Shown one piece after another: positions 53,036 through 63,001 of a DNA stretch of 64,000 nt (position 1 is its first letter; each line of letters starts with the position of its first letter). The notes under the pieces were generated by a model that saw only the letters and a list, made by a program, of their open reading frames with translations, had not been told where the DNA came from and ran no database searches. The stretch is from Ruminococcus sp. GTDB lineage: Bacteria; Bacillota; Clostridia; Oscillospirales; Ruminococcaceae. The stretch covers positions 1 through 64,000 of the forward strand of contig JAJBSV010000008.1 of assembly GCA_020861185.1 (NCBI GenBank), written 5' to 3'. The translations under genes were made by a program, and so were the position numbers.

Positions 53036-53808
53036 TGATAAGGCGAATAGACAGCTTTGATAACGCAAAGCTACTTCTTCGGGATTCTCACTATTCAAGA
53101 ATTATTCTCTCACATATTCTTGCCTACGGCACTGAGTTCGATTTCTGTGAGTTTTATGAACTGCTGAGGGGCAACAAGCGAGTCGGAATATTCGCCTCTA
53201 TGAACAGCTCCCTGACGGTTGATTTACTCGACGATGCCCATAGCTCGTCCGGCTGTATAAGGGAAACCGCTGAGTTCATCCGCTTCAAGTATCCGATGTT
53301 CGTTGAGATGCCGGAAGTCCTGATTCCGAAGCGTGGTTTGAGCGAATACCGCAAGGAAAAGAGATATTTCTTCTCGGTCCCCACTATAGAGGATGCTCCG
53401 GAAGACAGTGAGCTTTTGAAGGAACTGCCGTATGAGTCTGTTTTCGAAACGGCTTTTTCGGGACAGGATGCAAACTACGGCTTGTGGCTCACAGACACGG
53501 TAAGACGTGTGAATCGGGGAATAGTCCGCATCTATGGCTATAAATCGTCAGTTCTCACAGTCAAGTGCCAGAGCTACGGCAGGACATATCTGGCTGATAT
53601 CGCCACTCCCGAGAAAGACAGGGGAAAGGGCTATGCCTCAAACCTTATAAAGCTTGTCTCACAGGAGCTGAAAAAAGAGGGAACAGACTGCTACCTTGCG
53701 TCGGACGAATCCATGAAAGATTTTTACCTTCGCCTCGGCTGTACAGGGCTCGGCGAGGATTATATACTGAAATTAAAGGAAAGAAAAGATTATGAAGAAT
53801 TTGTTTAA
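53035..53808 (+). CDS. GNAT-fold acetyltransferase
   Basis: 257 residues. The C-terminal half is a GNAT domain: YLADIATPEKDRGKGYASNL is the acetyl-CoA motif (ends RGKGYAS), followed by CYLASDESMKDFYLRLG. The N-terminal half is unassigned. The substrate is unknown. ATG 53035 overlaps the murD stop (TAATG), and the end overlaps the next gene by 17 nt. Confidence 0.78.
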   Translation: MIRRIDSFDNAKLLLRDSHYSRIILSHILAYGTEFDFCEFYELLRGNKRVGIFASMNSSLTVDLLDDAHSSSGCIRETAEFIRFKYPMFVEMPEVLIPKRGLSEYRKEKRYFFSVPTIEDAPEDSELLKELPYESVFETAFSGQDANYGLWLTDTVRRVNRGIVRIYGYKSSVLTVKCQSYGRTYLADIATPEKDRGKGYASNLIKLVSQELKKEGTDCYLASDESMKDFYLRLGCTGLGEDYILKLKERKDYEEFV

Positions 53809-55063
53809 CATTGACGAAAGAATACTGAAGCTTGCTGATGAAGCCGAGGCTCAGTGTTCGGAGGCGTTCAAACGCATCGATGAAATCGCCGAATACAACG
53901 GCATGAAGGTGCTTTCGGCATTTATTAAAAATAACGTCAGTGAGACCTGCCTCCACGGCACAACCGGCTACGGCTACGATGATGTCGGAAGAGATACGCT
54001 CGATAAAGTCTATGCAACAGCCTTTGGTTGTGAGGACGCTCTCGTTCGCCATACTATTGTAAACGGCACACATGCTCTTTCAACTGCACTTTTCGGAGTC
54101 TTAAGACCCGGCGACAAGCTTCTGATGCTCTGTGGAGCGCCTTATGACACACTCGAAGAGGTCATCGGCAAGCGTGGCGAGAAGGGCAACGGCTCACTCA
54201 TGGACTACGGAATCCAGTACGAGGAAATCGAGCTCCTCGAGAACGGCATGCCGGACTTAGATGCAATTACCGAAAAAGTCAAGACCGCTACAGTCGCCTA
54301 TATCCAGCGCTCAAGAGGCTATTCGACTAGACCTTCCTACACTATTGCCAATATCGAAGAGATGATAAAAGCCGTTAAAAAGGGCAATCCTGATGCCATA
54401 ATTATGGTCGATAACTGTTACGGCGAGTTCGTAGACACAAAGGAGCCTACCGAAGTCGGAGTCGACCTCATAATGGGCTCTCTCATTAAGAATCCCGGCG
54501 GAGGAATCGCTTCAACCGGCGGATATATCGCGGGAAGAAAAGACCTGGTCGAAAAGTGCGCCTACCGTCTGACGGTTGTCGGCATGGGCAAAGAGGTCGG
54601 AGCCTCACTCCACCAGAACAGGGAAATGTATCAGGGCTTCTTCCTGGCGCCAGGGGTAACTGCGGCGGCAGTCAAGACCTCCGAGTTTGCCTGTGCACTT
54701 CTGGGACTTTTGGGCTATGAATCCCTTCCGAAACAAGGCGAGCCGAGAGCGGATATAATCGCATCAATACTGCTTAAAAACGAGAAAACACTTACATCAT
54801 TCATAAAAGGCATCCAGAAGGGTGCGCCGGTAGACAGCTACCTCATTCCCGAGGCCATTGACACCCCCGGCTATGAAAGTCCGGTAATAATGGCGGCGGG
54901 AGCATTCACAATGGGTGCATCAATCGAGTTTTCGGCAGATGCCCCGATAAGAGAACCTTACGCCGCATGGCTCCAAGGCGCATTAACATATCCAACAGGT
55001 AAGGCAGGAATACTTATTGCCGTTCAGAACATGCTTGAGGACGGCGAGATAAAATTAGACTGA
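53792..55063 (+). CDS. Methionine gamma-lyase family protein (PF06838, 'aluminium resistance')
   Basis: 423 residues. A PLP-dependent fold type I: LHGTTGYGYDDVGRDTLDKV, VNGTHALSTALFGVLRPGD, MVDNCYGEFVDTKEPTEVG, and the likely PLP lysine in GSLIKNPGGGIASTGGY. The family is labelled methionine gamma-lyase or aluminium resistance; the true reaction in this clade is not settled. The start overlaps the GNAT gene. hprK follows after 24 bp. Confidence 0.85.
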   Translation: MKNLFNIDERILKLADEAEAQCSEAFKRIDEIAEYNGMKVLSAFIKNNVSETCLHGTTGYGYDDVGRDTLDKVYATAFGCEDALVRHTIVNGTHALSTALFGVLRPGDKLLMLCGAPYDTLEEVIGKRGEKGNGSLMDYGIQYEEIELLENGMPDLDAITEKVKTATVAYIQRSRGYSTRPSYTIANIEEMIKAVKKGNPDAIIMVDNCYGEFVDTKEPTEVGVDLIMGSLIKNPGGGIASTGGYIAGRKDLVEKCAYRLTVVGMGKEVGASLHQNREMYQGFFLAPGVTAAAVKTSEFACALLGLLGYESLPKQGEPRADIIASILLKNEKTLTSFIKGIQKGAPVDSYLIPEAIDTPGYESPVIMAAGAFTMGASIEFSADAPIREPYAAWLQGALTYPTGKAGILIAVQNMLEDGEIKLD

Positions 55064-55087
55064 CGTTCACATGGAAAGGAGTACTCA

Positions 55088-56047
55088 ATGGCAGAAAAGT
55101 ATACAGTTTCACTCGCACAGTTTGCGAAGGAAGTAAACTTAAAAACGGTCTACACACCGAAGGATTTATCCAAAATTCTCATCTCAAACAACGACATCAA
55201 CCGCCCGGGATTACAGCTCGCCGGATTCTATGCCTATTTCAACAACGAGAAGATTCAGATTTGCGGAAACACAGAGTTTGCATACCTTCAGGGGCTTTCT
55301 TCCGACGAAAGAAAGAAAGTTTTAATGACTCTCTTCTCATACAAGTTCCCGGCACTTCTTATTTCCCACGGACATGAACCCTTCCCTGAGATGATGGATG
55401 CCGCAACCGAATATGGCGTTCCGGTTCTTTCATCAGAGCTTGACACTTCGGAAGTTATCTCCCGAGGAATAGCATATCTGAATACCCAGCTCGGTCAGAG
55501 AATCACCCGCCACGGAGTTCTGATTGAAATCTACGGCGAAGGCGTTCTTATCGTCGGTGAGAGTGGCGTCGGTAAATCCGAAACCGCAATCGAGCTTGTC
55601 AAGAGAGGACACAGACTCGTCGCTGACGACGCTGTTGAAATCAAGAAGGTTTCGGCAATCTCTTTGGTCGGCTCCTCTCCCGACAATATTCGTCACTTCA
55701 TCGAGCTCAGAGGCATCGGAATAGTCAACGCAAGAAGACTTTTCGGTATGGGTGCCGTCAAGATGACCGAGAAGATAGATTTGGTCGTCAAGCTCGAAAT
55801 CTGGGATCCCGACAAGGTTTATGACCGTATGGGCGTCGATTCCGAGAGCATGGACATTTTGGGAGTTAATATTCCCTGTATCACAATCCCCGTTAAGCCC
55901 GGACGTAACCTTGCAGTAATCCTCGAGGTTGCCGCAATGAACAACCGTCAGAAGAAGATGGGCTATAACGCCGCTCAGGAGCTCCTCAATAACCTCGGTC
56001 TTGAGATGGAAGGAACAGAGACTGTTTCCAAGTGGGAGGATTTCTGA
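55088..56047 (+). CDS. hprK: HPr kinase/phosphorylase
   Basis: 319 residues. N-terminal domain, then Walker A VGESGVGKSETAIELVKRG, the HPr(Ser) signature RHFIELRGIGIVNARRLFG, and the dephosphorylation region near NIPCITIPVKPGRN. It phosphorylates HPr on Ser for catabolite control in Firmicutes. ATG 55088 follows GAAAGGAG. The stop overlaps the PHP gene by 1 nt. Confidence 0.95.
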   Translation: MAEKYTVSLAQFAKEVNLKTVYTPKDLSKILISNNDINRPGLQLAGFYAYFNNEKIQICGNTEFAYLQGLSSDERKKVLMTLFSYKFPALLISHGHEPFPEMMDAATEYGVPVLSSELDTSEVISRGIAYLNTQLGQRITRHGVLIEIYGEGVLIVGESGVGKSETAIELVKRGHRLVADDAVEIKKVSAISLVGSSPDNIRHFIELRGIGIVNARRLFGMGAVKMTEKIDLVVKLEIWDPDKVYDRMGVDSESMDILGVNIPCITIPVKPGRNLAVILEVAAMNNRQKKMGYNAAQELLNNLGLEMEGTETVSKWEDF

Positions 56048-56775
56048 TGCTTATCCAAGCTGACCTTCACACGCACACAATAGCTTCCGACCACGCCTAT
56101 TCAACCATCACCGAAAACTGCCGTGCGGCGGCTGACATCGGCTTAAAAGCCGTTGCCATGACTGACCACTATGGTGTGATGCCGGACATCGCTCATGAAT
56201 GGCACTTTACCAATATGAGAGTTCTTCCGAGAACAGTTTTCGGAGTTACCGTTCTTAAAGGTGCAGAGGTAAACATATATAACTATAACGGCGATGTCGA
56301 CATGCACGAGGACCTTCTTCAAAAGATGGAGTGGGTGGTCGCGTCATACCACAAGTACACTTTTGATGAGCTCTCGGATGACCCGAAGGTCGTTTCCGAT
56401 GGCTACATAAAGCTCTGTCAGAATCCATATATTGACGTTATCGGGCACCCGACAACCGATTTCTTCCCGTTCGAGCATGAAAGGGTTCTGAAAGTCTTCA
56501 AGGAGTACGAAAAGCTCGTTGAGATAAATGAAAGCTCTCTCATGCGTAAGAAGGGCTCACTCAAGAACTCGGTTCCGATACTCCAGCTTTGCAAGAAGTA
56601 TGAAATCCCGATAGTTGTCGATACCGACGCACATTTCTGGGATGCGGTCGGAAAGACTTCGACAGTTGAGAAGGTCCTCCGAGAAGTCGACTTCCCCGAA
56701 AAGCTCATTTTAAACAGCGACTGGGAAAAGGTGAAAGAGTGGATCTTAAGAAAGCACCCACAGCTTGAACTATAG
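56047..56775 (+). CDS. PHP-domain phosphoesterase (YcdX-like)
   Basis: 242 residues. Metal ligands in ADLHTHTIASDHAYST, AMTDHYG, GHPTTDFF and VDTDAHFWDAVGK: the trinuclear PHP pattern of YcdX-type phosphatases. The substrate is unknown. ATG 56047 overlaps the hprK stop (TGATG); the longer frame from 56032 is inside hprK. Confidence 0.83.
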   Translation: MLIQADLHTHTIASDHAYSTITENCRAAADIGLKAVAMTDHYGVMPDIAHEWHFTNMRVLPRTVFGVTVLKGAEVNIYNYNGDVDMHEDLLQKMEWVVASYHKYTFDELSDDPKVVSDGYIKLCQNPYIDVIGHPTTDFFPFEHERVLKVFKEYEKLVEINESSLMRKKGSLKNSVPILQLCKKYEIPIVVDTDAHFWDAVGKTSTVEKVLREVDFPEKLILNSDWEKVKEWILRKHPQLEL

Positions 56776-56802
56776 TAATAACATTGAAACGGTGACAAAG
56801 TA

Positions 56803-57702
56803 ATGCCAAACAGCATAAATTCTTTGAAAGAAACATCTCTGAAATACGGCTGTAAATTCCTGATTAACGAGCCTCTGAAAGAGCACACGTCTTTCAAAAT
56901 CGGCGGTCCTTGCGATATAATGATTTTTCCGAACAGCATAGATTCTCTTAAAGAACTTATTTCGGAAGCCGAGAGATATATGATTCTCGGAAACGGCTCA
57001 AACGTATTATTTTCCGATAACGGCTACCGGGGAGCGATATTTGTCCTCGGTCCTGATATGTCTGAGATAACCGTAGATAGCGAATATATCACGGCTTCTG
57101 CCGGAGCATCTTTGGTTCGTGTCTGCAAGACTGCACTTGATAATTCGTTGACCGGCTTGGAATTTGCTTACGGAATCCCCGGGACGGTCGGGGGAGCGGT
57201 CTTCATGAACGCCGGAGCCTATGGCGGAGAGATGAAGGATGTCGTGGCGGAAGTTACATGTATAAATCAGTCAGGAGAAATTGTAGCTTACAGCAGCGAT
57301 AATCTTGATTTTGGTTACAGAAGCTCTCGTTTCACTATTTCCAACGAGATAATCGTTTCCGCAAAATTCAGGCTTTCAACCGGCGATAAAGATGCTATCA
57401 AAGCCCGAATGGATGAACTGATTGCAAGGCGCAAATCACGTCAGCCTCTTGAATATCCGAGTGCAGGGTCTACCTTCAAGCGCCCCGAGGGCACATATGC
57501 TGGGCTTGTAATCGAAGAGAGCGGCTTAAAAGGCTACTCTGTCGGCGGCGCAAAGGTCTCCGATAAGCATGCAAACTTCGTCATAAACACAGGCGACGCA
57601 ACAGCCGCAGATGTGATGAAACTGATTTCGCACATTAAGAAAACGGTTTCGCAGAAAACCGGATATGAACTCGAATGTGAAGTCAAGCTTATAGAAGAAT
57701 AG
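56803..57702 (+). CDS. murB: UDP-N-acetylenolpyruvylglucosamine reductase (MurB)
   Basis: 299 residues, a type II MurB in length. FAD-binding NGSNVLFSDNGYRGAI, AYGIPGTVGGAVFMNAGAYG, YRSSRF, the proton-donor region PSAGSTFKRPEG, and VSDKHANFVINTGDA. It completes UDP-MurNAc synthesis with NADPH. It lies 27 bp after the PHP gene. Confidence 0.95.
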   Translation: MPNSINSLKETSLKYGCKFLINEPLKEHTSFKIGGPCDIMIFPNSIDSLKELISEAERYMILGNGSNVLFSDNGYRGAIFVLGPDMSEITVDSEYITASAGASLVRVCKTALDNSLTGLEFAYGIPGTVGGAVFMNAGAYGGEMKDVVAEVTCINQSGEIVAYSSDNLDFGYRSSRFTISNEIIVSAKFRLSTGDKDAIKARMDELIARRKSRQPLEYPSAGSTFKRPEGTYAGLVIEESGLKGYSVGGAKVSDKHANFVINTGDATAADVMKLISHIKKTVSQKTGYELECEVKLIEE

Positions 57703-57724
57703 GCTTTAATCTGGGAGGAAGAAT

Positions 57725-58585
57725 ATGAAAATCATTATTGTGACGGGAATGTCGGGAGCGGGAAAGTCGAGTGCTATCAACTATCTTGAAGACATCGGTT
57801 ATTACTGCATCGACAATATGCCTCCTGAAATGCTTCTGAGCTTTGCAAGATTCATAATCGGCTCGGATAAGCTGATAACCAAGGTCGCAATCTCTGTTGA
57901 TATCCGCTCGGGAGAGCTTTTTTCGAAGTTCGAGGACTGTGTCAACGCCTTGAGAGCACCCGACGTCGAGCTTTCGGTTTTGTATCTTGACGCTGATGAT
58001 GATACTTTGGTAAAGAGATACAAGGAAACCCGTCGTAAGCATCCTCTTGACGATGAAGCTTTCGGAAATCTGTATAAGGCGATTTCCCTTGAGCGTGAAG
58101 AGACTGAGAGAGCCAAGGAGATGTCCGATTTTTATATCGACACGACAGATTTCAAAATGGCGGATTTCCGTGTCAAAATGGCGGAGTTCTTCACCGACAA
58201 GGGTGCAAGAATGGCGATAAGCGTCATCTCCTTTGGCTTCAAGTACGGAATACCAAAGGACGCAGACCTTGTGTTCGATGTAAGATGCCTTCCGAACCCG
58301 TTCTATGTTCCTGAGCTTAAAAACAAGTGTGGACTGGACGATGAAGTATATAACTACGTTATGAGTTTTTCAGAATCAAATGAGGTCTTCAAGAAAATAT
58401 ACGACCTTGTAGGCTTTATGATTCCCATGTATGAAAAAGAGGGAAGGTCTCGACTCGTTATAGCGTTTGGCTGTACGGGCGGCAGACACCGTTCGGTCAG
58501 CTTCGCGAGAAGAACGGCAGACGCTCTGTCAACGGACAAGCTGAGCGTCAGGGTGGAGCATCGGAGCTTAGAGCAAAAGACATGA
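57725..58585 (+). CDS. rapZ: RapZ/YvcJ nucleotide-binding adaptor
   Basis: 286 residues, normal. Walker A GMSGAGKSSA, CIDNMPPEML, and the C-terminal RapZ domain with SFGFKYGIP, VFDVRCLPNPFY and FGCTGGRHRSV. In E. coli RapZ directs decay of GlmZ sRNA; in Firmicutes YvcJ influences competence and UDP-GlcNAc metabolism. The yvcK (glmR) gene that usually sits between rapZ and whiA is missing here. It overlaps whiA by 4 nt. Confidence 0.94.
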   Translation: MKIIIVTGMSGAGKSSAINYLEDIGYYCIDNMPPEMLLSFARFIIGSDKLITKVAISVDIRSGELFSKFEDCVNALRAPDVELSVLYLDADDDTLVKRYKETRRKHPLDDEAFGNLYKAISLEREETERAKEMSDFYIDTTDFKMADFRVKMAEFFTDKGARMAISVISFGFKYGIPKDADLVFDVRCLPNPFYVPELKNKCGLDDEVYNYVMSFSESNEVFKKIYDLVGFMIPMYEKEGRSRLVIAFGCTGGRHRSVSFARRTADALSTDKLSVRVEHRSLEQKT

Positions 58586-59535
58586 AAGTAAAATCAACAG
58601 AGTCATTTGTATACAAAGTGAAATCCGAAGCGGCGGAGTCGGTATCGGGAAGAAAAAAGTCGGATGCTTGTCTCTTGGGAATGCTTCTTATGAGCGAGAA
58701 TTCCGACGCAGGAATTGTCTACGGAACCGACAACGAAGTATGCAAAGATTTATTTATCAGGCTCGTCCGGCATGTGATCCCTGATAATAACAGTATCGGC
58801 GAAGAGATTGTACGCCACCGCGGCAGGTTTCCCGAATATAAAATCTCAGTTTCCGGGAAAGAAAGCACAAATGCGATTCTCACAAGACTCGATATCGCAA
58901 GCCTTGATTGCACAGAGCTTCTGTCCCGTGCGGACAAGCTTGCGGATTCAAATTTCGGTGCATTTATGACCGGAGTTTTCCTGAGCGGAGGGAGAGTGAC
59001 AGATCCTCAGAGGGAATATCACCTTGAGATAGCTGTCCCGAAAAGTGCGGACGATGGGCTCTATAACGGCATAAGCGAGCTTTTGGAGAAGCATATAGGG
59101 CTTGTCGCAAAGCACCTCACCCGTGGCGAGCATAAAACCCTGTACTTCAAGGACAGTGAGAATATTGAGGATATGCTTACCCTCATAGGAGCCACCGGCG
59201 CAAGCCTCGAAGTGATGAATACGAAGGTTTATAAAGATATCCGAAATCGTGCCAACAGGGCAACAAACTGCGACACTGCTAATCTCGAGCGTCAGAACAT
59301 TTCGGCACGGAAACAGCTCGAAGCCATAAAAGTAATCGAAAACTCTCCCAAGGGACTGTCTCAGCTTTCGGACGAGCTCAGGGAAGCGGCAAATCTGAGG
59401 CTCAAGTATCCCGAATATGCCTTGAGTGACCTTGCAGCGGAATTTAATCCTCTGTTGTCCCGTTCGGGAGTTAATCACAGATTCAAAAGACTTATAGAAA
59501 TCGCGGATAGCATAAACAAATCAAAAGAAGGGTAA
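58582..59535 (+). CDS. whiA: WhiA-type DNA-binding protein
   Basis: 317 residues. An N-terminal homing-endonuclease-like fold and a C-terminal helix-turn-helix (RLKYPEYALSDLAAEF, SRSGVNHRFKRLIEIA). WhiA regulates cell division genes in Gram-positive bacteria and supports chromosome segregation in Bacillus. ATG 58582 overlaps the rapZ stop by 4 nt; dnaE follows after 2 nt. Confidence 0.93.
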   Translation: MKVKSTESFVYKVKSEAAESVSGRKKSDACLLGMLLMSENSDAGIVYGTDNEVCKDLFIRLVRHVIPDNNSIGEEIVRHRGRFPEYKISVSGKESTNAILTRLDIASLDCTELLSRADKLADSNFGAFMTGVFLSGGRVTDPQREYHLEIAVPKSADDGLYNGISELLEKHIGLVAKHLTRGEHKTLYFKDSENIEDMLTLIGATGASLEVMNTKVYKDIRNRANRATNCDTANLERQNISARKQLEAIKVIENSPKGLSQLSDELREAANLRLKYPEYALSDLAAEFNPLLSRSGVNHRFKRLIEIADSINKSKEG

Positions 59536-59537
59536 CT

Positions 59538-62500
59538 ATGGCGAATTTTGTCCATCTTCATGTTCATAGTGAATATTCGCTTCTTGACGGTGCATGCAGG
59601 CTGAAAAGCCTTGTAAACCGTGTCAGGGAGCTTGGGATGGACTCTGTCGCCGTGACCGACCACGGGAACGTCTTTGCGACCGTTGAATTTTATAAAATAG
59701 CCAAAGCCGCAGGAGTAAAGCCTATTATCGGCTGTGAAATGTACGTCGCCCCGAGGACGAGATTCGATAAGGCGGGGAAGATAGACAACCCATATCGCCT
59801 GATAGTACTTTGCAAGAATGAAACCGGCTATAAAAATCTCTGTAAGCTCACGTCGCTTTCCTATACCGAGGGCTTTTATCGCAAGCCGAGAATCGACTTT
59901 GAACTTCTTGAAAGGTACCATGAGGGTCTTGTTTGCTTGTCCGGCTGTATAGCGGGCGAAGTTCCGAGGCTTCTGAGCGCCGGAGACTATGAGAACGCCA
60001 GGAAAACGGTTCTCAAATACCGTGCACTTTTCGGTGAGGATTACTATATCGAGGTTCAGAATCACGACTTTTCCGATGAGACGGATATTTTGCCGTATCT
60101 TTTCAAACTCAGTGACGAAACCGGCGTCAGACTCGCCGCCACAAACGATGCTCACTATATCAACCGCTCAGACGCACCCGCACAGAAGGTGCTAATGAGG
60201 ATTGCAACAAATACTGCGCTTGATGACCCCGACGGCATGAGTTTCCCAAATGATGAGTTTTATATCAAATCCGAGGAAGAAATGCTTGCGGCATTTCCCG
60301 GTCATCCGGAAGCCGTTTATAACACCGCAGAAATCGCAGATAAATGCAGCGTCGATTTCGAATTCGGAGTAACAAAGCTTCCTGCATTCTCAATAGAGGG
60401 TGTCACCGATAACGAGGCATATCTTCGGCAGATGAGCCTTGATGGGCTTAAAAAACGCTATGGCGACAATATCACCGATGAGATAAAAGAACGCCTTGAA
60501 TATGAGCTCGGAATAATATCAGGCATGGGCTATGTCAACTATTATCTCATAGTGTGGGATTTCATCAATTACGCCAAAACCCACGGAATCCCTGTAGGAC
60601 CGGGCAGAGGCTCGGGTGCCGGAAGCTTGGTCGCTTATTGCATTGGAATTACCGGCATCGACCCGATAAAATATAATCTTCTTTTCGAAAGATTTCTGAA
60701 TCCTGAGCGAGTCTCAATGCCCGACTTCGACATTGACTTCTGCATTGAGGGCAGACAGGACGTTATCGACTATGTAAAACGCCGTTACGGCGAGGACCAT
60801 GTGGCACAGATAGTCACATTCGGAACAATGGCGGCTAAGAGTGCGATTCGCGATTGCGGCAGGGTCATGGGAATTTCCTACAGTGTCGTTGACAAAGTCG
60901 CAAAAGCGATTCAGTTCGGAGAGACTTTAAGCGATGTAAAGGAGAACTCCCCCGAGGTCAAGGAGCTTTATAACACCTCGCCACAGGTGAAAGAGCTCAT
61001 AGACATGGCGGAACAGATTGAGGGGATGCCGCGACACTGTTCAACCCATGCGGTGGGAGTAGTAATCACTGCCGGACCCGTTTCCGATTACGTTCCCCTT
61101 ATGACCAACGACGGTCAGCTTGTGACGCAGTATACGATGGGAGTCCTCGAGAGCCTCGGAATCCTGAAAATTGACTTTTTGGGACTCCGGAACTTAACCG
61201 TTATTCGTGATGCTGTAAGAGAAATAAGGAAGAAAGAACCCGATTTCGATATAGAGAAGATACCTCTTGATGACAATGAGGTCTACAAAATGTTCGCAGA
61301 CGGCGATACTGTCGGAGTGTTCCAGTTCGAATCACAGGGGATGACAAGTACCATTATGCGGCTTGTTCCGGAGGATATAGAAGATCTGATTGCGGTTATC
61401 TCCCTTTATCGCCCTGGACCTATGGATTCTATTCCGACATATATCCGAAACCGCCATAATAAAGACTTGGTTACCTATAAAACTCCTCTTCTGAAGCCTA
61501 TCTTAGATGTAACCTACGGCTGTATCGTCTATCAGGAGCAGGTAATGCAGATTTTCCGCAGTCTTGCCGGTTATTCCTACGGCAGAGCGGACATAGTCCG
61601 CAGGGCTATGGCGAAGAAGAAGCATGACGTACTTGAAAACGAAAGAAAAGCCTTCATCTATGGTGAAAAGAACCCCGACGGTTCTGTGAACTGTTGCGGC
61701 TGTATAGCAAACGGTATCTCCGAAAAAGTGGCAAATGAGCTTTTCGACGAGATGACAAGCTTCGCTTCCTATGCCTTCAACAAGTCCCATGCCGCTGCTT
61801 ATGCGACTGTTGCCTACGAAACGGCATATCTCAAACGCCACTATTTCAAAGAGTACATGTCGGCACTCCTGACGAGCGTTCTCGACAACGTTGCAAAGAT
61901 AACCGAGTATTCGGCTGAGTGCGAGTCAAAGGGTGTCAGGATTCTTCCACCGGATATCAACCAGAGTCAGGATGATTTCGTCCCAGTTGATGAAGGCATC
62001 CGCTACGGACTTTTGGCAGTAAAAAGCCTCGGCAAAACCGCAATAAACGCAATTTTGCAGGAACGTGAGAAAAACGGCAAGTATCAGTCACTTGTGGACT
62101 TCATACAGAGAACTCATTCAAACGAGGTTACCGTCCGCTCGATAGAAAGTCTCATAAAATGCGGAGCGTTTGACTGCTTCAAGACAAATCGTCGGCAGAT
62201 GCTTTCAAGCTATGACAAGATTCTGGGCGCCGTTTCAAGCGAGTCAAGAGCCGGCATTGACGGTCAGATTGACTTGTTTGGCAGTGCGGAGAAAGCTCCC
62301 GTGGAGATGTCGCTTCCGCATGTAGAAGAGTATTCACTTGCCGAGCTTCTCGAAATGGAAAAGGAGACGACGGGAATCTATATTTCCGGTCATCCGCTCT
62401 CGGCATATACCGGTTGGATGACAGCCTCGGGAATGACGACCGCAAAGAAGATTATTGACGGCGCTTCGGACAATCCTCCGACATACAAGGACAAGCAGGA

Positions 62501-62999
62501 AGTCAGCATAATGGCGATTTTCCGCTCGAAGAGGGTTCACAACACCAAGAACGGAGCGATGATGGCGTTCTGCGTTGTAGAGGATGCAACCTCCGAAATC
62601 GAGGCTGTGGTATTTCCGAATATTTACGAATCGGCAAGAAATCTTTTGATGAACGGTTCACGACTTGCGATAACCGGCAGACTTTCCATCAAGGATGAGG
62701 AAACGCCGAAGATTCTTGCGGACAGTATCCAAAGTGTTGATGATTATGTCGGGGAACTCAAAAAAAGACCGCTTTGCCTGAAGCTTGAGTCGACCGAAAA
62801 AGACAAAATTTCGGCTCTTCGTAAGCTCTGCGAAAAGAATAACGGCGACGACAGGCTTATAGGCTATCTCTCCGATATGAAAAAGTCTACCGACATAAAA
62901 GGCGCAAACAAAATAAACATCAGCAACGAGACCATCTCCGAGCTGATAAAAATATTCGGCGTTGATAACGTCAAGTTTACCGTCAAGAAAGGACAATGA
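59538..62999 (+). CDS. dnaE: DNA polymerase III alpha subunit (DnaE)
   Basis: 1153 residues, normal for DnaE. An N-terminal PHP domain (HLHVHSEYSLLDGA, VTDHGN), the polymerase core (GPGRGSGAGSLVAYCIG, catalytic MPDFDIDFC, YQEQVMQI, RRAMAKKK), HhH motifs, and an OB-fold near residue 995. It is a replicative or lagging-strand/repair polymerase; PolC, if present, is elsewhere. The start lies 2 nt after whiA. A GH26 gene begins 2 nt after its stop. Confidence 0.96.
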   Translation: MANFVHLHVHSEYSLLDGACRLKSLVNRVRELGMDSVAVTDHGNVFATVEFYKIAKAAGVKPIIGCEMYVAPRTRFDKAGKIDNPYRLIVLCKNETGYKNLCKLTSLSYTEGFYRKPRIDFELLERYHEGLVCLSGCIAGEVPRLLSAGDYENARKTVLKYRALFGEDYYIEVQNHDFSDETDILPYLFKLSDETGVRLAATNDAHYINRSDAPAQKVLMRIATNTALDDPDGMSFPNDEFYIKSEEEMLAAFPGHPEAVYNTAEIADKCSVDFEFGVTKLPAFSIEGVTDNEAYLRQMSLDGLKKRYGDNITDEIKERLEYELGIISGMGYVNYYLIVWDFINYAKTHGIPVGPGRGSGAGSLVAYCIGITGIDPIKYNLLFERFLNPERVSMPDFDIDFCIEGRQDVIDYVKRRYGEDHVAQIVTFGTMAAKSAIRDCGRVMGISYSVVDKVAKAIQFGETLSDVKENSPEVKELYNTSPQVKELIDMAEQIEGMPRHCSTHAVGVVITAGPVSDYVPLMTNDGQLVTQYTMGVLESLGILKIDFLGLRNLTVIRDAVREIRKKEPDFDIEKIPLDDNEVYKMFADGDTVGVFQFESQGMTSTIMRLVPEDIEDLIAVISLYRPGPMDSIPTYIRNRHNKDLVTYKTPLLKPILDVTYGCIVYQEQVMQIFRSLAGYSYGRADIVRRAMAKKKHDVLENERKAFIYGEKNPDGSVNCCGCIANGISEKVANELFDEMTSFASYAFNKSHAAAYATVAYETAYLKRHYFKEYMSALLTSVLDNVAKITEYSAECESKGVRILPPDINQSQDDFVPVDEGIRYGLLAVKSLGKTAINAILQEREKNGKYQSLVDFIQRTHSNEVTVRSIESLIKCGAFDCFKTNRRQMLSSYDKILGAVSSESRAGIDGQIDLFGSAEKAPVEMSLPHVEEYSLAELLEMEKETTGIYISGHPLSAYTGWMTASGMTTAKKIIDGASDNPPTYKDKQEVSIMAIFRSKRVHNTKNGAMMAFCVVEDATSEIEAVVFPNIYESARNLLMNGSRLAITGRLSIKDEETPKILADSIQSVDDYVGELKKRPLCLKLESTEKDKISALRKLCEKNNGDDRLIGYLSDMKKSTDIKGANKINISNETISELIKIFGVDNVKFTVKKGQ

Positions 63000-63001
63000 C
63001 A